DNA of 64,000 nucleotides from CAVWZH01 sp963765285 (GTDB taxonomy: Bacteria; Acidobacteriota; Terriglobia; Terriglobales; Acidobacteriaceae), in the NCBI GenBank assembly GCA_963765285.1, contig CAVXVR010000002.1, forward strand, positions 310,001 to 374,000. The letters are read 5' to 3'. The stretch's first letter is position 1; every line of letters starts with the position of its first letter. Shown here one piece after another: positions 53,691-61,151 of the stretch. Made by a program: the position numbers and the translations under genes. The notes beneath the pieces are model-generated. The model worked only from the letters and a program-made list of their open reading frames with translations. It was not told the DNA's origin and did no database searches.

Positions 53691-55397
53691 TCACTTCCCC
53701 CCAGTCGCCGCCTGCGCCTCAATCTTCTCAAACACAGTTTCCGCGCGCCGCAGCGCCTCCAAGACATTTGCGCAGATATTCTCCCGCCCGACCACATCTT
53801 CGAATTCCGCCTGATGAATCAATTGGGCCGGTTGCTCTCGCGCTCCGCACAAAATAAGTGTTCGCCCGGTCGAATGCAACTGCCGCGCTACCTCTTCCAG
53901 CGCGTAAATCCCGGTCGCGTCGATGGCGGTCATGTTACGCAGGCGAATGATGACAATCGGCGGCAACTCGTGCATGTTTTCCGTGACCGCGGCGAGCTTT
54001 TCCGTCGCGCCAAACAGAAACGGGCCGTGAATGCGAAAGATCGTCGCGTAGTAGGGGATGTCTTTATCCTGCAAAATATGGACTCGCCCGTCTTCGATGT
54101 AGTCGTCGGTCACTTCTGAAACCGTCGTCGTGTTGGCCACACGCGCGATAAATAGCAAAGCCGCCAGAATCATTCCCGCCTCAACGGCCACAGTCAGGTC
54201 GGCGAACACCGTCAAGGCGAATGTGACTAACCAGACGCTGATGTCTGTCTTGGTCAGCCTCAACAACTGCGGAATCTCGCGCCACTCCCCCATGTTGTAC
54301 GCCACTACCAGAAGAATCCCGGCCAATGCAGCCATGGGGATGTAGCTGGCCAGCGGGGCAGCAAACAGCAGGATGCAAACCAGCGTCAGTGCATGGATCA
54401 TTCCGGCCACGGGCGACTGCGCGCCCGCGCGGATGTTGGTTGCAGTCCGCGCGATGGCCCCGGTAGCAGGCAAGCCGCCAAACATCGGAGACACGATATT
54501 CGCCACGCCCTGTCCGATCAATTCGACGTTTGGGTTGTGCCGGTCATTGCTCATGCGGTCCGACACCACCGCCGACATAAGCGATTCGATCGCCCCTAGC
54601 ATCGCGACAGTAAACGCCGGCCCCAGCAGGCCGTGAATCAGATCGGTTCGAAAGTGCGGAATGGTGAAGTGCGGCAAACCGCTGGGAATCCCGCCAAATC
54701 GCGTGCCAATGGTTTCGACAGGGAGCTTCAAGAAATACGCAACCGCCGTGGCTCCCAGCATAGCCACAATCGCTCCTGGAATGCGGGTCGAGATGGCGCG
54801 GCACCCCACCATCACTACCACCGTGCAAAGCGCCAGCACTGTGGCCTTCGCGGACCAAGTCGGGAAAGCCCCGGCCAGTGCCTCAACCCGTTGCCAAAAC
54901 ACGCCCGGAACCTTCTCGAGCCGCAAACCGAAGAAGTCTTTGATCTGGGTGCTGGCAATGAGCACCGCGATGCCGTTGGTAAAGCCAATGACCACCGGCC
55001 GCGGAATAAATTTCACCGCCGTGCCCATACCGGTCACTCCCAGAATGATCAGCAGAATGCCGGCCATGACCGTGCACATAAACAAGCCGTCAATACCGTG
55101 CGCGGCGACAATACCGGCGACCACGACCACGAAAGCGCCCGTCGGCCCGCCGATCTGGGTCTTCGATCCGCCCAGTGCGGAGATCAGGAAGCCCGTCACT
55201 ACCGCGCAATAAATCCCCGCCTGCGGCGTGAGGCCGGATGCAATGGCAAACGCCATAGCCAGCGGCAGGGCCACCAGTCCCACGGTAATCCCGGCGACCA
55301 CATCGCGCAGGAACTTGCTTAAGTCATAGTCCCGCAGACAAATAACTGACTTGGGAAGCCAGCGGTCATCGAGCGTGAACGAAGAGGCGCGCGACAC
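53691..55397 (-). CDS. SulP family anion transporter with STAS domain
   Basis: A 568-residue SLC26/SulP transporter. About fourteen membrane segments (residues 30-430) include GLVALPLAMAFAIASGL and the QIGGPTGAFVVVV motif; the cytoplasmic STAS domain (about 450-550) has NMTAIDATGIYALEE, where the usual serine of DSTG is alanine-threonine (DATG). Members move sulfate, bicarbonate or other anions; the exact ion cannot be set. It is divergent from the TPR protein gene. The nearest gene downstream is the secreted unknown. Confidence 0.93.
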   Translation of the reverse strand: MSRASSFTLDDRWLPKSVICLRDYDLSKFLRDVVAGITVGLVALPLAMAFAIASGLTPQAGIYCAVVTGFLISALGGSKTQIGGPTGAFVVVVAGIVAAHGIDGLFMCTVMAGILLIILGVTGMGTAVKFIPRPVVIGFTNGIAVLIASTQIKDFFGLRLEKVPGVFWQRVEALAGAFPTWSAKATVLALCTVVVMVGCRAISTRIPGAIVAMLGATAVAYFLKLPVETIGTRFGGIPSGLPHFTIPHFRTDLIHGLLGPAFTVAMLGAIESLMSAVVSDRMSNDRHNPNVELIGQGVANIVSPMFGGLPATGAIARTATNIRAGAQSPVAGMIHALTLVCILLFAAPLASYIPMAALAGILLVVAYNMGEWREIPQLLRLTKTDISVWLVTFALTVFADLTVAVEAGMILAALLFIARVANTTTVSEVTDDYIEDGRVHILQDKDIPYYATIFRIHGPFLFGATEKLAAVTENMHELPPIVIIRLRNMTAIDATGIYALEEVARQLHSTGRTLILCGAREQPAQLIHQAEFEDVVGRENICANVLEALRRAETVFEKIEAQAATGGK

Positions 55398-55545
55398 AGG
55401 AACTCATTATTGCAGAAGCTTAGGGCTATATTCAGTAACCGGACGGGCACGAACGTACATGCCTGCGGGGCTTCGCGGGCTTCCCTTTCCGCCGCGAGGA
55501 TTTTTGCGTTCCGCCGATATGATTTAGGGGTACCATTCGGACGTC

Positions 55546-56448
55546 ATGCGCAGTATCCGGAGCAGCCGCGGACCACACCGCCTGTCCACGGCGCGCTCGC
55601 GACAATTCACTTGGATTATCCTCAGTTTGTTGACGGGGTTATCGGCTGCTCCTCTCTTGCTCTTCGCGCAAGCCACCCGCGGCTCGGCAGAGAGAGACCC
55701 GGGATCCATGATCCACAGTCCGCTGCCACACGTTCCAGATGATCGTGTTAAAGGGCCGAATAGCGCAGCCTTCACGGTTGCCGCCAATGATGAGGCTTGT
55801 TTCCTCTGGCCGTTGACGGGTCTCCGCTCGCCCACGGCAGGTGTGTCCTCGCTTGCGGTTCAAGGGCAGGCTCGAAAAGAATTTCTGCGCGCCTGTAGCC
55901 TCGCAAGCGAAAAAAAGCTGGCCAAAGCTGAAGAGCACCTCCGCAAGGCACTCGATGCGGATAAGCGATACGCCGCGGCGTGGGTTTTCCTCGGCCAGGT
56001 GTTGAAGGCGCAACAGAAGCGGGACGAGGCCCACACCGCCTGCTCTCAGGCGCTGAAAGTCGATCCCAACTATCTTCCCGCCGACCTGTGCCTGGCGGAT
56101 CTCTGTGCGATTCAGGAGAAGTGGGAAGAAATGCTTCGCTTCGCCAACAGCGCCGTGGCCCTTGATCCAGCGAACGATCCCCACGCTTATTTTTACGCCG
56201 CCGGCGCATACTATGGGCTGCACCGGTTGCCGGAAGCCGAAACCACCGCGCTCCGGGCGGCGGAGATTGACAAGACCGTCCGTGAGCCTCGCTCCCACTT
56301 TCTGCTCGCTCAAATCTATGAACTAGAGCGCAAGCCGGATGCCGAAGCTGCCCAGCTTCAGGAGTATCTGAAATCGGTCACTGACCCGCAAGAGGTTGAG
56401 ATCGTCAAGAAGTATCTGTCCGATCTCGAGAGAAAGCGCAACAAATAG
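55546..56448 (+). CDS. Exported TPR-repeat protein
   Basis: A 300-residue protein with an N-terminal signal or anchor (about 22-42, WIILSLLTGLSAAPLLLF) and four to five TPR units from about residue 110: AKAEEHLRKALDADKRYAAAW, DEAHTACSQALKVDPNY, EEMLRFANSAVALDPAN and PEAETTALRAAEIDK. Such domains bind protein partners; no enzymatic region is visible. Neighbours give no context. A partial ATCCTGAGCGG element remnant lies just after. Confidence 0.85.
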   Translation: MRSIRSSRGPHRLSTARSRQFTWIILSLLTGLSAAPLLLFAQATRGSAERDPGSMIHSPLPHVPDDRVKGPNSAAFTVAANDEACFLWPLTGLRSPTAGVSSLAVQGQARKEFLRACSLASEKKLAKAEEHLRKALDADKRYAAAWVFLGQVLKAQQKRDEAHTACSQALKVDPNYLPADLCLADLCAIQEKWEEMLRFANSAVALDPANDPHAYFYAAGAYYGLHRLPEAETTALRAAEIDKTVREPRSHFLLAQIYELERKPDAEAAQLQEYLKSVTDPQEVEIVKKYLSDLERKRNK

Positions 56449-56512
56449 GTCCTGCGTGTATCTTTTCCCCTGCTGACGATTTATCCTGAGCGGCTCACTC
56501 GGCTCTCCAATA

Positions 56513-57265
56513 ATGCGAGGACTCAAGGGCAAGCGCGTCTTGATTACCGGCGGCGCCAGCGGCATTGGCGCGGCCACTGCCGCGCGCTTTCTGGAAGAAG
56601 GCGCGGCCGTGGTTGTCCTCGACCGTGACCGCAAGGCACAAGAGCAGATCCGGCAGAACTTACCCAATCTCGCCGGCACCGCGGACGCTGATGTCTCCAA
56701 TCTGCTGCAAGTGCAGGCAGCTTTCGCTGAGGCCGTTCGCCTCATGGGCGGAGTCGATGTGCTGATCAACAACGCAGGCATCAGCATCCGCCACAAGTTT
56801 CTCGACATAACTCCCGAAGAATGGGACAAGGTCATGGCGGTAAATCTAACGGGTGTGTTCTACATGGCGCAGACTGCGGCGAAGCACATGTGGGAGCGCG
56901 GCAGCGGGGTAATTCTGCAGACCGCTTCGACCAACGGTGTCATGGGCTATCCCTTTTACGCGGATTACAACGCCACCAAAGCCGGCGTGATCGAACTCAC
57001 CCGCTCCATGGCGTTGGAACTCGCTCCCAAAGTACGGGTTTGTGCGGTTGCCCCGGGATATGTGCTCACTCCCATGCAGCGAGCTGAATACACCGACGAG
57101 ATGCTTGAGGAAGTGAATCGCAAAATTCCGCTGCGCCGGCACGCCAAGCCGGAAGAGATTGCAGCCCTGTTCGCATATCTCGCGTCAGACGACGCGGCTT
57201 TTGCGACCGGGCAGGTGTTCACCATGGATGGCGGCGAGACGGCCGGTGGCCTGGCGAGCCGATAA
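56513..57265 (+). CDS. SDR family oxidoreductase (1 of 3)
   Basis: A 250-residue classical short-chain dehydrogenase. NAD(P)-binding TGGASGIGAATA is at residues 12-23, NNAG near residue 83, and catalytic Ser-Tyr-Lys includes YNATK near residue 152; a PG segment (VAPGYV) follows. The Asp after beta2 (VLDRD) suggests NAD rather than NADP. It begins a run of three similar enzymes on this strand. The reaction is unspecified. Confidence 0.88.
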   Translation: MRGLKGKRVLITGGASGIGAATAARFLEEGAAVVVLDRDRKAQEQIRQNLPNLAGTADADVSNLLQVQAAFAEAVRLMGGVDVLINNAGISIRHKFLDITPEEWDKVMAVNLTGVFYMAQTAAKHMWERGSGVILQTASTNGVMGYPFYADYNATKAGVIELTRSMALELAPKVRVCAVAPGYVLTPMQRAEYTDEMLEEVNRKIPLRRHAKPEEIAALFAYLASDDAAFATGQVFTMDGGETAGGLASR

Positions 57266-57291
57266 TCGACTGAATTGTTGTGCGTCGGTTC

Positions 57292-57360
57292 GTATCAGGG
57301 CATCGGCTTCAGCCGTGCCGATTAGATACGGCAGACTGAAATCGTGCCCAGCGGGCGCAA
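57292..57360. repeat. Dispersed palindrome related to the 45340 copy
   Basis: The stretch contains GGGCATCGGCTTCAGCCGTGCCGAT, a stem with GGCTTCAGCC at its centre, then AGATACGGCAG and a CCCAGCGGGCGC tail. It fills the gap between SDR 1 and SDR 2. It matches the GGCACGGCT/AGCCGTGCC repeat near 45340 in its core. Confidence 0.55.
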
Positions 57361-57384
57361 CTACCACTGGCTGAGGAACCCAAA

Positions 57385-58155
57385 TTGGCCCGGCTTCACG
57401 GCAAAATCGCCATCATCACGGGTGGCGCCTCCGGCATCGGTCGCGCTACGGCGTTACACTTTGCCCGTGAAGGCGCAGCTATAGCCATCGCCGACCTGAA
57501 CGAAGCCGCGGGAAATGCTTTGGTCCGGGCAATCAAAGATAACGGCGGCCGCGCCCTATTCGCCCCCGCCGACGTTACCCGAGCCGCCGACTGCAAGCAG
57601 ATCCTTAAGCTCACAATCGAGCAGTTTGGCGGGGTTCACATCCTCTTCAACAATGCCGGCATCATCCGCCGTGCATCCGTCATCGACCTCAGCGAGGGGG
57701 ATTGGGACCGCGTAATCGCTGTCAACGTGAAATCCGCGTTCCTCATGTCTCGAGAAGTGATCCCCGTCATGATCAAGGCCGGTGGCGGATCCATCATCAA
57801 TATGGCATCCGGCTGGGGATTGGCGGGAGGCCCCAAAGCCGCGGCCTATTGCGCCTCAAAAGGCGCTGTAGTGCTGCTTACTAAAGCCATGGCAGTGGAC
57901 CATGGCCGGCAAAACATACGCGTAAACTGCCTCTGCCCGGGCGACACGGATACAAATATGCTTCGCTCGGAAGCGCAACAACTGGGCAAGCGCGAAGCGC
58001 ATTTTCTGGCAGATTCGGCAAACCGGCCGCTGGGCCGCCTGGGCCGGCCCGAAGAGATCGCGCAAGCCGCTCTCTATCTGGCCAGTGACGCATCGTCGTT
58101 CGTCACCGGAACAGCTTTGGTGATTGATGGCGGAGGCCTGGCCGGTTCGCCTTAA
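57385..58155 (+). CDS. SDR family oxidoreductase (2 of 3)
   Basis: A 256-residue classical SDR, read from TTG at 57385. TGGASGIGRATAL is at residues 12-24, NNAG near residue 88, YCASKGAV near residue 154, and the C-terminal VIDGGGLAGSP is typical. Asp in IADLNE suggests NAD preference. It is about 45 percent similar by eye to the next gene, so the two may be recent paralogues with related substrates. The stop is followed after 41 bases by the third enzyme. Confidence 0.88.
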   Translation: MARLHGKIAIITGGASGIGRATALHFAREGAAIAIADLNEAAGNALVRAIKDNGGRALFAPADVTRAADCKQILKLTIEQFGGVHILFNNAGIIRRASVIDLSEGDWDRVIAVNVKSAFLMSREVIPVMIKAGGGSIINMASGWGLAGGPKAAAYCASKGAVVLLTKAMAVDHGRQNIRVNCLCPGDTDTNMLRSEAQQLGKREAHFLADSANRPLGRLGRPEEIAQAALYLASDASSFVTGTALVIDGGGLAGSP

Positions 58156-58195
58156 TGACATGGGAACGGCCGCCTCGGCCGTCCGCTTGGTAAAT

Positions 58196-58957
58196 ATGCT
58201 TTTATCCGACAAGGTCGCTCTCATCACCGGCGGAACCTCAGGCATCGGCGAAGCCACCGCGATACTCTTTGCCAAAGAAGGCGCCAGGGTCGTTATCACC
58301 GGCCGGAATGAAGAACGCGGCAACGCAGTCGCCGCTCAAATCAAGAAAACCGGCGGCCAAGCCCTATTCACGCCCGCTGACGTTCGCAAATCGGCCGACT
58401 GCCGTCACTCCGTGGACGAGACTTTGCGCACTTTCCACCGTCTCGACGTCCTCTTCAACAACGCAGGCGTGTTTTATCCCCACACCGCGGTCGACTGCGC
58501 TGAAGAAGAATGGGACCTGCAAATGGACATCAATTTGAAAGGCACGTTCCTGATGTCGAAGTTCGCGCTGCCGGGCATGATCGAACAAGGCAGCGGCGTC
58601 ATCATCAACAACAGCTCGGGATGGGGCCTGGTTGGCGGCGACGCCGGCGTTGCATACTGCGCCTCGAAAGGCGGCGTGGTTCTCCTGACCAAAGCCATGG
58701 CCATTGATCACGGGACGCAGGGCATTCGCGTAAACTGCCTTTGTCCCGGAGACGTGGACACGCCCATGCTGCCGGAAGACGCCCGCATGCGCGGCCAGAA
58801 ATGGGAGGATTACCTCGCCACCTGCGCCAACCGTCCCCTGGGACGCATTGGCACAGTGGATGAAATCGCCAAGGCCGCATTGTTCCTGGCCTCCGACGAA
58901 TCCTCGTTCATGACTGGCGCGACTCTGGTGGTGGATGGCGGTGGCGTGGCTGACTGA
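58196..58957 (+). CDS. SDR family oxidoreductase (3 of 3)
   Basis: A 253-residue classical SDR from ATG at 58196 (MLLSDKVALITGG); a longer frame begins inside the preceding gene. TGGTSGIGEATA, NNAG and YCASKGGVVLL are all present, as is the VDGGG end. Arg in ITGRNEE suggests NADP preference. It closely resembles SDR 2. It is followed 56 bases later by the aminomutase-like gene. Confidence 0.88.
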   Translation: MLLSDKVALITGGTSGIGEATAILFAKEGARVVITGRNEERGNAVAAQIKKTGGQALFTPADVRKSADCRHSVDETLRTFHRLDVLFNNAGVFYPHTAVDCAEEEWDLQMDINLKGTFLMSKFALPGMIEQGSGVIINNSSGWGLVGGDAGVAYCASKGGVVLLTKAMAIDHGTQGIRVNCLCPGDVDTPMLPEDARMRGQKWEDYLATCANRPLGRIGTVDEIAKAALFLASDESSFMTGATLVVDGGGVAD

Positions 58958-59013
58958 TTGCCTTACCGCCGGAATCTGCGTTCCGACATAGCAATGCAAC
59001 GCCATAACCAAAT

Positions 59014-60336
59014 ATGACCACCCGCTCCCGCTCTCAAGCCTTGTTCAAGCGTGCCCAGCAATCCCTTGTGGAAGGTGTCAATTCTCCCTCGCGTGGCGCA
59101 GCCGTATATCCAGCGGGGCCGATTTTTCTGGAGCGCGGCCGTGGCTCTCACGTCTGGGACGCGGACGGCAACGAGTACACAGATTTCATGATGTCGTTCG
59201 GAGCGTTGATTCAAGGCCACGCGCACCCGAAGTTGACCGAAGTGGTCTCACAGGCCATGTCCGAAGGCTCGCATTTTGCCGCGGCCACCTCCGCGGAAGC
59301 CGAGGCAGCCGAGCGTTTCTGCAAAATGGTCCCCTCAGCCGAGGCCGTGCGTTTCGCCAACACCGGCAGCGAAGCCACCATGCTGGCATTACGGCTGGCC
59401 CGCGCCCACACGGGCAGGACAAAGTTCCTGAAATTCGAGGGCCACTATCACGGCTGGTACGATCCCTATCTTTTAAACGCGCACAGCCACCCGCCCGCAG
59501 AGCTTGGCCCACGCGAGAATCCCGCGCGCATTCCCGACTCCGAAGGAATTCCAGCTTCCACGTTGGATGACGTAGTTCTCGTACCCTGGAACGATCCCGA
59601 CGTATTGCAAAGCGCCATGCGTCAGCACGGCCGCGAACTGGCCGCAGTGATTACCGAACCCATCATGGCCAACATGGGTTGCATTCTGCCGCGTGAAGGC
59701 TACTTGCAGCTCTTGCGCAAGCTCACTCAGGAGATCGGTGCGCTCCTCATCTTCGACGAAGTGGTCACCGGCTTTCGCTACGCCCCCGGCGGCTGTCAGG
59801 AATATTTCGGAATCAAGCCCGACCTCAGCACCTTCGGCAAGGCCCTGGGCGCGGGCTTCCCGGTGGGCGCCGTGGCAGGTCCACGAGACATTCTCGACCG
59901 CATGCGCTGGGGGCAGGGCATGGTCCTGCATTACGGCACGTTCAATGGCCACCGCCTGACCATGAAAGTGGTCGGCGCCAATCTTGATCTGCTCTCCGCG
60001 GAAGGCACGTATCGCAAACTCCACGCCATCGGGGATCTCGCGATCAATGGGCTTCGCGACGTCTTCCGCCGCCGTAAAGTCAAAGCCATCGTGCAGGGCT
60101 TTGGCCCGATGTTTCAAATCTATTTCACCGAACGCGACGTCATCCACGACTACCGCGACTACTGCACCTACGTGGATACGCAGCAGTACTCCCTCTTCGT
60201 GCAGGTGCTGTTGGATCGCAAAATCTACATGACGCCTTCGAACGGGCTGCACTGGATCATCTCAACTGCCCACACCGAGGCCGATGTCGAGGCCTTGCTC
60301 AGGGCTGCCGACGAAGCCTGCGCGGAGCTCTCGTGA
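59014..60336 (+). CDS. Glutamate-1-semialdehyde aminomutase-like PLP enzyme (class III)
   Basis: A 440-residue class III aminotransferase. The N-terminal VEGVNSPSRGAAVYPAGPIF, the cofactor segment LIFDEVVTGFRYAPGG near residue 250 and the Schiff-base lysine in LSTFGKALGAGFPVGA near residue 275 match the HemL-like group. Since it sits with SDRs and not heme genes, a role in other amino-group chemistry is as likely as heme synthesis. The ProC-like gene overlaps its stop codon. Length is near that of HemL. Confidence 0.88.
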   Translation: MTTRSRSQALFKRAQQSLVEGVNSPSRGAAVYPAGPIFLERGRGSHVWDADGNEYTDFMMSFGALIQGHAHPKLTEVVSQAMSEGSHFAAATSAEAEAAERFCKMVPSAEAVRFANTGSEATMLALRLARAHTGRTKFLKFEGHYHGWYDPYLLNAHSHPPAELGPRENPARIPDSEGIPASTLDDVVLVPWNDPDVLQSAMRQHGRELAAVITEPIMANMGCILPREGYLQLLRKLTQEIGALLIFDEVVTGFRYAPGGCQEYFGIKPDLSTFGKALGAGFPVGAVAGPRDILDRMRWGQGMVLHYGTFNGHRLTMKVVGANLDLLSAEGTYRKLHAIGDLAINGLRDVFRRRKVKAIVQGFGPMFQIYFTERDVIHDYRDYCTYVDTQQYSLFVQVLLDRKIYMTPSNGLHWIISTAHTEADVEALLRAADEACAELS

Positions 60337-61136
60337 AACCGCGTCCCATTGCCACAGTCTTTCTCGGCGGCGGCAGAATCACCCGCGCGCTCCTGGCCGG
60401 ACTTCGGCTCGCAGGATATAAATCTCCGCTCATCGTGCACGACCGCAGTCCGGATAAACTGCGAAAACTTAAACAGCAATATGGCATGATCACAGAGACC
60501 GAACTGCATCATGCGGTCGCTCAGGCTCGTATCCTCATCATCGCAGTAAGGCCTGGCTCGGTTTACAGCTTGCTCCAGGAAATAGGACACGTCGCTCGCC
60601 CGCTGAACGCGGTCAGCCTGGCCGCTGGCATTCCTCTTGCCAATTTGCGCAAATGGCTGCCCGCTCCGGTGCACTGGGCGCGAGCCATGCCCAGTCCGGT
60701 GGCTCGCAGCGGCAACGGTCTCACTGCGCTCGCTTTCGATCGCACATTCTCGCCGTCCGCGCGGCGTGACGTCCAGGCCCTGTTTTCACAAGTGGGAAGC
60801 GTCCTCGAAATTCCCGAAAAGCAATTCGACGCTTTTACCGTGACCTATTCCTCCAGCCACGGCTATCACGCGCTGGCGGCACTGGCCGAAGCAGCCCAAG
60901 AGATTGGACTGGACCGGAAAACCGCATTCATCGCCGCCGCCCACGGCCTGGCCGATGGAATCGCCGCCTGGCGCCAAGGCAGAATACCGCTGGACCATCT
61001 CCTGCAAGAAGCCGCGACGCCGGGAGGAATTTCGGCCGCCGCCATGGCCGCCATGAAAGCCGCTGGATATTACCGCACGATTGCGCGCGGACTCAAAGCG
61101 GGCGTAGCGCGCGCCCGAAAAAATGCCAGGGGATAG
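60333..61136 (+). CDS. Pyrroline-5-carboxylate reductase-like protein
   Basis: A 267-residue ProC-family protein. The Rossmann motif is altered to FLGGGRITRALLAGL near residue 10, and the family helix with ATPGGISAAAMAAMKAAG near residue 225 replaces the usual TSPGGTT loop of true ProC. AMPSPVARSGNGLTAL corresponds to the MPNTPA region. The substrate may therefore differ from pyrroline-5-carboxylate. The GTG start overlaps the aminomutase stop by 4 bases. The rest of the proline pathway (proB-proA) lies about 18 kb away. Confidence 0.82.
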   Translation: MKPRPIATVFLGGGRITRALLAGLRLAGYKSPLIVHDRSPDKLRKLKQQYGMITETELHHAVAQARILIIAVRPGSVYSLLQEIGHVARPLNAVSLAAGIPLANLRKWLPAPVHWARAMPSPVARSGNGLTALAFDRTFSPSARRDVQALFSQVGSVLEIPEKQFDAFTVTYSSSHGYHALAALAEAAQEIGLDRKTAFIAAAHGLADGIAAWRQGRIPLDHLLQEAATPGGISAAAMAAMKAAGYYRTIARGLKAGVARARKNARG

Positions 61137-61151
61137 TCGCTCAGAAAGGCC

